Positions 33,064-40,486 of a stretch of 64,000 bases of DNA are shown in pieces. A program made the translations under genes and the position numbers. How positions within the stretch are numbered: the first letter of the stretch is position 1; each line of letters begins with the position of its first letter. Origin of the DNA: PZPK01 sp965230795 (lineage in GTDB: Bacteria > Pseudomonadota > Gammaproteobacteria > Pseudomonadales > Oleiphilaceae); contig OZ246020.1 of NCBI GenBank assembly GCA_965230795.1, positions 1,612,001 to 1,676,000 on the forward strand, read 5' to 3'. Below the pieces are notes generated by a model. That model searched no databases. It saw only the letters and a list, made by a program, of their open reading frames with translations, and was not told the DNA's origin.

Positions 33064-33511
33064 ATTCAGAAGCAAAGAGTACCGAGATGCATTCGTCGAA
33101 TCGAGCATAGGTGCGAACATTTCGCACCAGTTAATGCTGAATAGAAAAGCTCGAGGTTTGTCTCAGGCTGAGTTGGCTGAGTTGGTGGGAACAAAGCAAT
33201 CGATGATTTCTAGATATGAAAATCCAGATTATAACTCCTATTCAATCGGAGTTTTGTCTAGGATAGCTAGCGCACTTGATATTGGTTTATCGGTTAATTT
33301 TCAGTCATATGGCTCCATGTTGGCTGAGCAAGAAGCCTGGTCTCCAGAGAAAGCTGTTGTTAAAAGTTATGAGGAAGAGGTTAAATTTGCTATTTCGAAC
33401 GGTACTTCACACCCAGATGCTATTGTGACTAGTGAGACACCGATGGCTGTAGACACTGGATCAGTTATAGATACCGGAAACGTATACGTTAAAACTTTAG
33501 GATACGTATGA
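33032..33511 (+). CDS. HigA-type antitoxin with long C-terminal extension
   Basis: A 159-residue protein from GTG 33032, which follows AGGAGG by five bases; an ATG further upstream lacks a good site. Residues about 33-90 form an XRE helix-turn-helix (MLNRKARGLSQAELAELVGTKQSMISRYE). About 70 further residues follow, ending VDTGSVIDTGNVYVKTLGYV, a hydrophobic tail. Such tails are the chaperone-addiction segment in tripartite HigBA-SecB systems. It should bind the toxin and repress the operon. The gene overlaps the next by 4 bp. Confidence 0.75.
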   Translation: MSKILEKLTNKFRSKEYRDAFVESSIGANISHQLMLNRKARGLSQAELAELVGTKQSMISRYENPDYNSYSIGVLSRIASALDIGLSVNFQSYGSMLAEQEAWSPEKAVVKSYEEEVKFAISNGTSHPDAIVTSETPMAVDTGSVIDTGNVYVKTLGYV

Positions 33512-33873
33512 AAAACATCGAAATAATTAAAACCAGAGATGGTCAAAATGACATTGAGCTTGAAACAGCAGATGTTTCAAAAGAGATTTATGTGGATGGT
33601 GTTGCTTCATTGGCTATGGGTATGCCTTGTTCCAAAGTCATTTTTACCTCCAGCGAGGTAAATTTCAGAAGTGATGATGTTGAAAAGAGAAGGGAAGTAC
33701 TAAGGTTGTCAATTCCAACCCATGTTCTTTTGGAAGTTGCAAATATTATCCATAGTCATGCCGATGCCAATCGTGATTTTTTGTCTGATCTTGCAAAGAA
33801 GCAAGCCGAGGATTTGCAAGTTGCGTTAAGCCGGATGATGGTAACGCACCCAAAAAGTACTGAAGAGCATTAG
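33508..33873 (+). CDS. Third gene of the HigBA operon, possible SecB-like or DUF3467-like partner
   Basis: A 121-residue acidic protein, translationally coupled to the antitoxin gene (ATGA). The beta strands KEIYVDGVASLAMGM, KVIFTSSEVNFRSD and REVLRLSIPTHVLLEVANII, followed by a helix, fit the size and beta-sheet-then-helix layout of DUF3467 or SecB-like chaperones. In known toxin-antitoxin-chaperone systems the order is toxin, antitoxin, SecB-like chaperone, exactly as here. The SecB relation is only suggested. A terminator follows at 33892. Confidence 0.55.
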   Translation: MKNIEIIKTRDGQNDIELETADVSKEIYVDGVASLAMGMPCSKVIFTSSEVNFRSDDVEKRREVLRLSIPTHVLLEVANIIHSHADANRDFLSDLAKKQAEDLQVALSRMMVTHPKSTEEH

Positions 33874-33891
33874 GTACTTTCTGTTTATACG

Positions 33892-33914
33892 AACCCGCCT
33901 AGTGCGGGTTTTTT
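33892..33914 (+). terminator. Terminator of the immunity-island operon
   Basis: AACCCGC and GCGGGTT (33892-33898 and 33904-33910) pair around CTAGT and are followed by TTTT. It ends transcription coming from the repressor and toxin-antitoxin genes before the left operator. Confidence 0.85.
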
Positions 33915-34024
33915 AATGTCTGTTCGATCTCTCTATACATCGCCTTTCTTTGCTCCTCTGTCAGTTTCTTGTCTGCTTCCATAAGTCGTTCACGTAGCTG
34001 CTTGAGTATTTTTAGTTCTTCCAC
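33899..34024 (-). CDS. Tiny 41-residue helical protein
   Basis: The minus strand has AAGGAG seven bases before GTG 34024, opening 41 codons that read VEELKILKQLRERLMEADKK and end KNPH. The product is an amphipathic, highly charged helix. Its last codons form part of the terminator hairpin. The good ribosome site makes it worth listing, but real expression is uncertain. Confidence 0.4.
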   Translation of the reverse strand: MEELKILKQLRERLMEADKKLTEEQRKAMYREIEQTLKNPH

Positions 34025-34179
34025 GTCCCATCTCCTTATGATGTTACTTTAGCAAGTGAAGCGACACATCTCGTCGCATCGCTGCACCAATTCGGATCAT
34101 TTTTCAGCTTCGATTCGGATTCTCACACGCCTTCCAAAAACCTGTTTTTAATTCCATCAAGACTACTCGAAAATTTATT

Positions 34180-34247
34180 AAACAAAATGTTTGCATTTAA
34201 TTAAACGTAGTGTTTATACTTGCCTCAACAAAACAAACAAAATGTTT
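34180..34247 (+). promoter_or_regulatory. Left operator region (OL) with three operators and pL
   Basis: Three copies of the OR operator occur at 34180-34192 (perfect AAACA-AAA-TGTTT), 34203-34215 (AAACG-TAG-TGTTT) and 34235-34247 (perfect). pL has TTGCAT (34191-34196) and TATACT (34215-34220) with an 18-bp spacer; operator one overlaps the -35 box and operator two ends on the -10 box. The pL operon runs from 34266 to the integrase. The repressor should hold both pL and pR shut in the lysogen. Confidence 0.8.
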
Positions 34248-34265
34248 GCATTATTGGAGAAGGAA

Positions 34266-34622
34266 ATGTCCCCCGAACTCGCATATTCAGTTGAACAGAA
34301 ACGCTTGGATGACCTGCAGAAGCAGGAACGCGCTGCTGCCCAGAGTGAAATTATTTACCTGGCTGAACTGGTTAAGTGGGGACAGTTCTCCTTTGAAGAC
34401 AAGAAGTCCATGACCCGGGAAACCGTTGACCTGACTGATTCGATTTACGAACAGATTGATGAAGACCTGGCGGCCAAGCTGTACCGATTCTGGGTGGCGA
34501 AGCGCGAAGGCAATGCCATCAAATCCCACGAATTGATAAATGAGCTTTTCAACTACATCGATCGCATCGCCCTGGATGTATGCGAGGACGCAGCAGATCG
34601 AGCGAATGGAGTAAAACGATGA
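34266..34622 (+). CDS. First gene of the pL operon, unknown helical protein
   Basis: A 118-residue protein starting at ATG 34266 after GGAGAAGGAA; in-frame upstream ATGs fall within the operator. It is highly charged and helical (SVEQKRLDDLQKQERAAAQSE; DSIYEQIDEDLAAKLYRFWVAK), a typical early phage protein. No family recognised. It occupies the N or Kil position of lambda, which are antitermination and host-inhibition genes, but no arginine-rich N-like motif is visible. Confidence 0.6.
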   Translation: MSPELAYSVEQKRLDDLQKQERAAAQSEIIYLAELVKWGQFSFEDKKSMTRETVDLTDSIYEQIDEDLAAKLYRFWVAKREGNAIKSHELINELFNYIDRIALDVCEDAADRANGVKR

Positions 34623-34771
34623 AGGATATCTCTCAACTGGTTTGGCTGGGTATAGCGCTGTTCATGGCTCTGTCTGTGCTGGCCACGCTGGCACCGATGC
34701 TGTTTACCAAGCGCGACAAACCTAACCATCCCATTTTCTTTCACGAAGATCGCGAGACCTGGAGGGACTGA
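34619..34771 (+). CDS. Small phage membrane peptide (50 residues)
   Basis: Starts at ATG 34619, overlapping the previous stop (ATGA). One membrane segment (about residues 4-25, LVWLGIALFMALSVLATLAPM) and a cytoplasmic tail ending FHEDRETWRD. Tight coupling to both neighbours supports a real gene. Function unknown. Confidence 0.55.
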   Translation: MKDISQLVWLGIALFMALSVLATLAPMLFTKRDKPNHPIFFHEDRETWRD

Positions 34772-35046
34772 TGACACGCATTATTGACGGCAAACATGTG
34801 GTGCTGGTGGATCCCAAGATTACCCAGTCCCAACTTATTCGAATTGCAGAAATCGCTAACTGTAGCTTGAAGCGACACGCAAGCGGTGCGATCGAGATGG
34901 TCCCGAAAGTAGGGGAGCGCAAAGTCGTTCCCATCGATGAGCAGCGTCAAAAGCAGGGCAAGAAAAAGCCGAGCTGGTTTCAGAGAGCGCGTGACTTTAC
35001 CTATCCGGACCATGAACCGGAGCCAACACCACCCGGAGCCGCGTGA
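34771..35046 (+). CDS. Small early phage protein
   Basis: A 91-residue basic protein whose ATG overlaps the previous stop by one base. The N-terminal half (TRIIDGKHVVLVDPKITQSQLIRIAEIANCSLKRHASG) suggests a small alpha-beta fold; the tail is rich in Lys, Pro and charged residues. Function unknown. It is part of the pL operon before recT. Confidence 0.6.
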   Translation: MTRIIDGKHVVLVDPKITQSQLIRIAEIANCSLKRHASGAIEMVPKVGERKVVPIDEQRQKQGKKKPSWFQRARDFTYPDHEPEPTPPGAA

Positions 35047-35183
35047 TGACCTTTCAGGATCGTGTTTATCGACAACAACGCGCGATCCGGAAGTACGCGA
35101 AAGCGTTGAATCTGAATCTTGAACAGGCCTGCTGGCGCTGGGTATCGAAAGGATGCGCTGCCAAGTGGGCTGAGAAAAACTGA
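35046..35183 (+). CDS. Small 45-residue basic phage protein
   Basis: Reads MTFQDRVYRQQRAIRKYAKA and ends AAKWAEKN, with start codon overlapping the stop of the previous gene by one base and recT starting 10 bp after its stop. Rich in Arg, Lys and aromatic residues, probably helical. Genes of this size in this position are common in phage early operons. Confidence 0.55.
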   Translation: MTFQDRVYRQQRAIRKYAKALNLNLEQACWRWVSKGCAAKWAEKN

Positions 35184-35192
35184 GGAAACCAC

Positions 35193-36077
35193 ATGAGCAA
35201 TTTAGCGGAAATCCAGAAGGAAATTGAGGCGGGCCTGGTCAATGCCGGAGTCGAGTCGGTGCTTCCGGAGCATATCAAGATGTCGACCTTTGTCCGGTGT
35301 GCAGCGATCGCAATGTCCCAGTCAAAGGATCTGGAAGAGGCAGATCGCGACTCCGTGATCATGTCGCTGACCAAGTGCGCGAATGACGGACTTATTCCGG
35401 ACAACAAGGAAGCGGCTTTGGTGACATTCAATACCAATGTCGGCAACAAGCAGAATCCGAAATGGGTCAAGAAGGCCCAGTATCTGCCAATGATCGACGG
35501 CGTTTTGAAACGGGCTCGTATGTCCGGACAGATTGCGACCATGTCCGCCAAGGCTGTTTTTGAGGGTGATGACTTCGATTACTGGTTGGATGAAAACGGT
35601 GAGCACATCAAGTACCGACCGAACCTCAACAGCCGCGGTGAATTCAAGCTCGCGTTTGCGATGGCCAAGTTGGTTACAGGCGATCTGATCGTAGAAGTCA
35701 TGACCAAGGCGGATATCGATAAGGTTCGAGCTGCCAGCAAAACAGGTGAGTACGGTCCCTGGAAGGATTGGTATGACCGCATGGCCTGTAAAGCGGTGTT
35801 CCATCGTTTGGCACGTCGGCTACCCAACGCATCAGAAATTGTCGAGATGTGCCAGGCCGGTTTGGATGTGGAGTTCAGCAAGCCTGGTGAGCGCGATATC
35901 ACGCCACAGCGACCCCAGATTTCCCAATATCCCCAGGAAGATTTTGACAAGAATCTACCAACCTGGCGGGGAATCATTGAATCAGGGAAGCGGTCTCTGG
36001 ATGAAGTGATCGCAACCATCGAATGCAAGGGGCTTCTGACTGAACAACAGAAGCAGCAACTCAAGAAAGCAGGGTAA
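35193..36077 (+). CDS. recT: RecT-family single-strand annealing protein
   Basis: A 294-residue protein with typical RecT motifs: CAAIAMSQSKDLEEADRDSVIMSLTKCANDGLIPDNKEAALVTF near residues 30-80 and the QYLPMIDGVLKRAR stretch near 105. RecT anneals complementary single strands exposed by the partner exonuclease and promotes phage recombination. The partner gene is next (5 bp gap). Its C-terminal tail ends in KQQLKKAG. Confidence 0.9.
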   Translation: MSNLAEIQKEIEAGLVNAGVESVLPEHIKMSTFVRCAAIAMSQSKDLEEADRDSVIMSLTKCANDGLIPDNKEAALVTFNTNVGNKQNPKWVKKAQYLPMIDGVLKRARMSGQIATMSAKAVFEGDDFDYWLDENGEHIKYRPNLNSRGEFKLAFAMAKLVTGDLIVEVMTKADIDKVRAASKTGEYGPWKDWYDRMACKAVFHRLARRLPNASEIVEMCQAGLDVEFSKPGERDITPQRPQISQYPQEDFDKNLPTWRGIIESGKRSLDEVIATIECKGLLTEQQKQQLKKAG

Positions 36078-36082
36078 TCACA

Positions 36083-37693
36083 ATGAAAATATTGAATCTA
36101 CAACAGGGATCGGCCGAATGGCTGGCCACGCGATTGTCTCATTTTACGGCCTCAGAGGCGCCAATCATGATGGGTGCCTCTCCATATGTGAGCCGTGACG
36201 AGCTGCTGACTTATAAGACCACTCAGGTAGAAGAGGAAATCAGCAACTTTCAGCAAATGATCTATGACCAGGGGCATGCTTTGGAAGACATGGCGCGTCC
36301 GATTGCTGAAGACATCCTCGGCACGGAACTGTTCCCTGTAACAGGCAGCATTGATCTGGGTGGTCATGCCTTTCTCGCATCCTTTGATGGATTGGACATG
36401 CTTCACTCAGTTGGCTTTGAGCACAAGCAATGGAATGCAGATAAAGCAGCCAAGATGGAAGAGTTGGGCGAGCCGTTGCCGGAATACGTGTGGCAGCTGG
36501 AGCATCAACTGATGGTGTCTGAAGCTGAGAACATCCTGTTTCTGATGAGCGATGGTACCCGGGACAATCTGATCCAGTTTTTGTATTTCTCAGTTCCAGA
36601 GCGCCGCGAACAGTTGCTGCGAGGCTGGAAACAGTTTGCTGAAGATCTGGATGGCTACGAGCCCAAAGAATATCAGCCGGCGCCAGAGGGTGAATCTCCG
36701 GATCAACTTCCATCACTGTCTATTCAGTTGATAGGGGAGGTTAAGGCCTCGAACCTGGCGATCTATCAGAAATCGGCCATGAAGTTCATCGAGTCCATCA
36801 GTACTGAACTTGCGACTGACGAGGATTTTGCCTCAGCAGAGAAGACGATCAAGTTTTGTGACAAGGCGGAGAAGGAACTAGACCTCGTAAAGAACCAGGC
36901 TTTGTCCCAGACCGCTGATATCTCGCAGCTATTCAATACCGTCGATACGCTCAAGGAAGCCATGCGAGCAAAACGCCTGGAGCTCAACAAGCTAGTGAAG
37001 CAGCGCAAAGAGGCCATTCGCGTCGATATCGTTCAGAGCCGACGCGCGGCCCTCCAGGAACACATTGACAGCTTGAACAGCGAATTGGCAGTCGTCCGTT
37101 TGCCTGAGATTCCTGCTGACTTCAATGCGGCAATCAAGGGAAAGAAAACGATCAAGTCCCTGGAAGAAGCTGCAAATGATGAACTCGCATCCGCAAAGAT
37201 CAACGCCACGATGATTGCCCAGTGTTACCACGACAATCTGGATGTTCTGGACGAGCTCGCCGGTGACTACAAGTTCCTGTTCAACGACCTGCAAGCCATT
37301 GTCAGCAAGGAACCAGATGACTTCGAGTTGCTGGTTTCGTCCCGAGTTGCACAGCATAAGGCCGAGGAAGAGGCGAAGCGGGAGGCAGAAGCCGAACGGA
37401 TTCGTCAGGAAGAGCGCGCGAAGCTCGAATCAGAGCAAAACGCCAAGGCGGTATCTGAAGAGGCGCCCCGGGTCGAGCCATCTGAGTCACCAAAATCTGA
37501 GCCATCCGCCGAAGCGCCGCAGGAAAAAGAGCTGAAAGTTCTCGCCAGCAATGAGCTGATTGATTTGCGCCTTTATCTCCATACGGTCCACGGACTGTCT
37601 GAAGAGCAGGTCTATCGCCTTTCAGATGCGATTGTTGCGGGAGAGGTGCCGCACGTTTTGTATACAGCCTCTCGCAGCCAAAAAGCAGCGTAA
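36083..37693 (+). CDS. YqaJ-type recombination exonuclease with long C-terminal extension
   Basis: A 536-residue protein. The N-terminal half is a YqaJ/lambda-exonuclease type PD-(D/E)XK nuclease: RLSHFTASEAPIMMGASPY, the acidic ASFDGLDML and the catalytic GFEHKQWN, followed by LEHQLMVSE. The C-terminal half (about 225-530) is a Lys/Glu-rich coiled coil with a disordered Pro/Ser/Glu-rich section and a short helical end. It degrades 5' strands of double-stranded DNA for RecT. Two hairpins follow at 37704-37763. Confidence 0.85.
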   Translation: MKILNLQQGSAEWLATRLSHFTASEAPIMMGASPYVSRDELLTYKTTQVEEEISNFQQMIYDQGHALEDMARPIAEDILGTELFPVTGSIDLGGHAFLASFDGLDMLHSVGFEHKQWNADKAAKMEELGEPLPEYVWQLEHQLMVSEAENILFLMSDGTRDNLIQFLYFSVPERREQLLRGWKQFAEDLDGYEPKEYQPAPEGESPDQLPSLSIQLIGEVKASNLAIYQKSAMKFIESISTELATDEDFASAEKTIKFCDKAEKELDLVKNQALSQTADISQLFNTVDTLKEAMRAKRLELNKLVKQRKEAIRVDIVQSRRAALQEHIDSLNSELAVVRLPEIPADFNAAIKGKKTIKSLEEAANDELASAKINATMIAQCYHDNLDVLDELAGDYKFLFNDLQAIVSKEPDDFELLVSSRVAQHKAEEEAKREAEAERIRQEERAKLESEQNAKAVSEEAPRVEPSESPKSEPSAEAPQEKELKVLASNELIDLRLYLHTVHGLSEEQVYRLSDAIVAGEVPHVLYTASRSQKAA

Positions 37694-37703
37694 TTCCGAG
37701 CCT

Positions 37704-37763
37704 GCCCGAGCTCAGATCGGGCTTTCGTCTATGCCTAGCCCAGATGTGTAGTCGGGCGTTTTT
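37704..37763 (+). terminator. Tandem hairpins after the exonuclease gene
   Basis: GCCCGA/TCGGGC (37704-37709 with 37717-37722) is followed by TTT. A weaker GCCC/GGGC hairpin (37738-37741 with 37754-37757) is followed by GTTTTT. They could attenuate transcription of downstream early genes towards the integrase. Confidence 0.5.
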
Positions 37764-37774
37764 AGAGAACTGAT

Positions 37775-38008
37775 ATGAGTGGCACAAAAAATACTTTATC
37801 CGATTTAAACAACCACCTGTTTGCACAGATGGAACGTCTCAGTGATGAGGACCTGAAGGGTGAAGATCTGGAGAAAGAGCTTCGCAGATCCCATGCAGTG
37901 ACCGGCGTTGCCAAGGAAATTATCAGCAACGCTCGCCTCGTACTGGATGCCAAAGTGAAGACAGCGGATATTCCCGAGAAAACAGAAGTACCGAGATTAT
38001 TGACATGA
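37775..38008 (+). CDS. Small early phage protein
   Basis: A 77-residue acidic helical protein (NNHLFAQMERLSDEDLKGEDLEKELRRSHAVTGVAKEIISNARL). Sequences of this kind are often found beside HNH or recombination genes in proteobacterial prophages. The stop overlaps the next start by 4 bp. Function unknown. Confidence 0.6.
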   Translation: MSGTKNTLSDLNNHLFAQMERLSDEDLKGEDLEKELRRSHAVTGVAKEIISNARLVLDAKVKTADIPEKTEVPRLLT

Positions 38009-38619
38009 GAGGGCATTGGATCAAGTACACACAGGAACAGCTCGACTGGGTTAAAGAGCATTGCACCCTTGTTATAGGTGATCTGCATGCTAAGTTCTGT
38101 CAGACGTTTGATCGCCATGATGTCTCTGCTCAGAACCTCAATGCATTGAGGAAACGAAACGGCTGGAAGACCGGGCGCACCGGCCAGTTCCAAAAAGGCA
38201 ATGTTCCTCATCCAGACGCGCATCCAGGAGGGCCCAATGCAACGAGCTTCAGGAAAGGCAATGTTCCGGCGAACACAAGGCCCATGTATTCAGAGCGCAT
38301 CAATAAGGATGGGTACATCGAGATCAAGGTGCCTGAACCAAATCCTCACACCGGAGCAAAGACTCGATTCAGACACAAGCACGTGTGGGTGTGGGAAAAG
38401 GCTAACGGGCCTGTCCCGGAATCGCACGTCATAGTCTTCAAGGATGGCGATCGGCAGAACTGCGATCTGGCCAACCTCGAGTGTGTTCATCGCCGGGTTC
38501 TTCAGCAGCTGAACAAGAAATTCAGACCTTCAGAGTATCCGAAGGAACTGCGGCCTTCGCTGCTGGCCGTCTCGAAAGTCAATGCAGTAATGGCTCAAAG
38601 GGCCAAAGAGCAATCTTAA
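38005..38619 (+). CDS. HNH endonuclease
   Basis: A 204-residue protein. The N-terminal part (YTQEQLDWVKEHCTLVIGDLHAKF) is a helical DNA-binding module common in homing-type HNH enzymes. The catalytic part (about residues 100-165) has RHKHVWVWEKANGPVPESHVIVFKDGDRQNCDLANLE, with His-Asn residues of the HNH motif. It could be a selfish homing nuclease or a nuclease assisting recombination; it is not next to a terminase, where DNA-packaging HNH proteins are found. Confidence 0.8.
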   Translation: MRGHWIKYTQEQLDWVKEHCTLVIGDLHAKFCQTFDRHDVSAQNLNALRKRNGWKTGRTGQFQKGNVPHPDAHPGGPNATSFRKGNVPANTRPMYSERINKDGYIEIKVPEPNPHTGAKTRFRHKHVWVWEKANGPVPESHVIVFKDGDRQNCDLANLECVHRRVLQQLNKKFRPSEYPKELRPSLLAVSKVNAVMAQRAKEQS

Positions 38620-38650
38620 CTATCACCACTAAAAGACTAGGAGTGAACCG

Positions 38651-39184
38651 ATGTTCCAACTCAAATGCAAAGACGTCCTGCTAGACAACCTGACCACACG
38701 AACTGAAAAGCACGGCGATGAGGATATGCCGGCCGCCAGCCTCAAATGTTCGATCGATATGGCAAATACCATCCTGGAGGAATTCGCTCCTGGATTGTTG
38801 GCTTCTCTCTACGAGCGCCGAGAAAAAGAACAGGCTGAGCTGATAAAAAATGACATGCTTCCGGATCTGAAGTTCCACCACATGAAACCGATCGCTTTTG
38901 ATTTGGAGCTGGAAAACTACCGCTTCCTAGTGGTGAACAATATAGAGCACTCCCACAACGATTACATCGTTCCGGATTGCACACTCAAGAATTTCAAGTT
39001 TGAGCTCAAAGATGGTGGCACGGTGAATATCAGCTTCACGATCAATTGTTCACCGGAACCAGATGCCATCGCATATTTTTACGAGCAGCAAAAGCACAAC
39101 GTTTTGATGACGCTTGAGGCGCCAGAGAACGCTCAGGTGGCTGATCTGGCCGACGCCATGGGCGTTGATCAGGACGCTGCATGA
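38651..39184 (+). CDS. Conserved early phage protein, function unknown
   Basis: A 177-residue protein after AGGAGTGA. The first 50 residues (MFQLKCKDVLLDNLTTRTEKHGDEDMPAASLKCSIDMANTILEEF) and the following beta-rich part (FDLELENYRFLVVNN, NFKFELKDGGTVNISFTI) suggest a defined fold. Similar proteins are seen next to recombination genes in prophages. No function assigned. Confidence 0.65.
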   Translation: MFQLKCKDVLLDNLTTRTEKHGDEDMPAASLKCSIDMANTILEEFAPGLLASLYERREKEQAELIKNDMLPDLKFHHMKPIAFDLELENYRFLVVNNIEHSHNDYIVPDCTLKNFKFELKDGGTVNISFTINCSPEPDAIAYFYEQQKHNVLMTLEAPENAQVADLADAMGVDQDAA

Positions 39185-39304
39185 ATGAGTTTAGTTGCTT
39201 CAATGGATATCGAGAGATGAGATTTGGTAGTACATTTATCCGGGATATACTTGATTGAAAATGAGTTATGTAAAGATTAGAACAAAACTAATTTGGTGAA
39301 AATC

Positions 39305-40084
39305 ATGGGGTTGAAGCGACCTTTTTATCGAACTATTAGAAAACTAACCGGACCAAATGGAGGCCATTATGGGCCTTTTGTTTATGACCGGGATTATGCA
39401 ATTGCTCCCGAGCATTACGTAAGAGCTTTTATGATTATACAAAAAGACTTGGTTCAGCTGTTTGAATACATTGAACCAACAGACTCCAATCTAGAGACAT
39501 ATTCTTACAGGACACACGAGCTGTTCATGCGGACATGTATCGAAACCGAGGCAAACTTCAAGGCGATATTAAAAGCTAATACGTTCAATCCAAAACATCG
39601 AGATGGAAGAGACCGGCCTGAAAAGAAATGGAATATTCATGACTATAAGAAAGTTAACACCAGTCATCACCTATCTTCCTATACCGTTCATATACCTATT
39701 TGGCGAGGGGATCATTCGTCATTTAGACCTTTCTCCGAATGGAATGACGATCAGCCATTGAGTTGGTATCAAGCTTACAATTCAAGTAAACATGATAGAC
39801 ACAACTCGTTTGGACAAGCCAATTTGAGAAACTTATTGAATTCCATTTCAGCGCTTTTGGTTCTGCTTTCTTCTCAGTTTGGTCGAGAAGAATTTTCTCC
39901 TGCTATGCCGGGATTAGCGGTAACAGGAGTTAGTTACTACTCGACAACTCCAGCTCTTGGAGATTTTTTTCATATTGATTATCCGGACGACTGGGAGGAA
40001 AGCGAGCTATATGACTTCACTTGGCGAGATATTCGTGATCAACCTGACAAGTTTGTGAAGTTTAACTATGACGAGATCGATTAG
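39305..40084 (+). CDS. Moron of unknown function with KHDR motif
   Basis: A 259-residue protein (ATG 39305, preceded by GGTGA; TTG and GTG upstream are less likely). It is AT-rich relative to neighbours and lies near the attachment end, the usual place for cargo genes. The N-terminal helices (FMRTCIETEANFKAILKAN) and the later WYQAYNSSKHDRHNSFGQANLRNLLNSISALLVLLSSQF resemble a helical family with a KHxR motif, loosely like HEPN proteins. Anti-phage activity is a guess. Confidence 0.6.
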   Translation: MGLKRPFYRTIRKLTGPNGGHYGPFVYDRDYAIAPEHYVRAFMIIQKDLVQLFEYIEPTDSNLETYSYRTHELFMRTCIETEANFKAILKANTFNPKHRDGRDRPEKKWNIHDYKKVNTSHHLSSYTVHIPIWRGDHSSFRPFSEWNDDQPLSWYQAYNSSKHDRHNSFGQANLRNLLNSISALLVLLSSQFGREEFSPAMPGLAVTGVSYYSTTPALGDFFHIDYPDDWEESELYDFTWRDIRDQPDKFVKFNYDEID

Positions 40085-40120
40085 TACTCGATACGTGTTT
40101 GTCTTCTGCAGGGAGTTTTC

Positions 40121-40486
40121 TTGTTTGTGGTCAGCTTAGCATTCCAACCTCGGATCATCAGAGCAGGGCAGGCGCCGGCTTATTGCGGAATGTGCCTTCC
40201 TCTTTTCAATGAACATATCCGTCCTCGACTCACCGAAATTACGATCGGCAAGCAAGGAAAGGGATTCGACCGATTTGAACTTGATGCCGCTTTGGATGAT
40301 TATATTGCGCGGTATGGTCGCGCTCCCGCTGTCAAAAAGGAGAACGACAAATGCAGAAAAAGAAAAAATCCGTTGCGGGCCTCAAATTCCGCAGCGGTAT
40401 CTGGCACATCGACAAAACAATCGACGGACAACGAATTTGCCGCAGTTGTAACACTGGCGACAAAGCGGAAGCCGAAAGATTCCTAG
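40121..40486 (+). CDS. Excisionase-like DNA-binding protein overlapping the integrase
   Basis: A 121-residue protein, probable TTG start 40121 after AGGGAG. The first half (RIIRAGQAPAYCGMCLPLFNEHIRPRLTEITIGKQGKGFDRFELDAALDDYI) is an AlpA/excisionase-type winged helix-turn-helix, and the second half (GTSTKQSTDNEFAAVVTLATKRK) is a conserved tail. Its 3' end overlaps the integrase start by 136 bp in another frame, an arrangement seen in related prophages. It probably steers integrase toward excision. Confidence 0.75.
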   Translation: MFVVSLAFQPRIIRAGQAPAYCGMCLPLFNEHIRPRLTEITIGKQGKGFDRFELDAALDDYIARYGRAPAVKKENDKCRKRKNPLRASNSAAVSGTSTKQSTDNEFAAVVTLATKRKPKDS

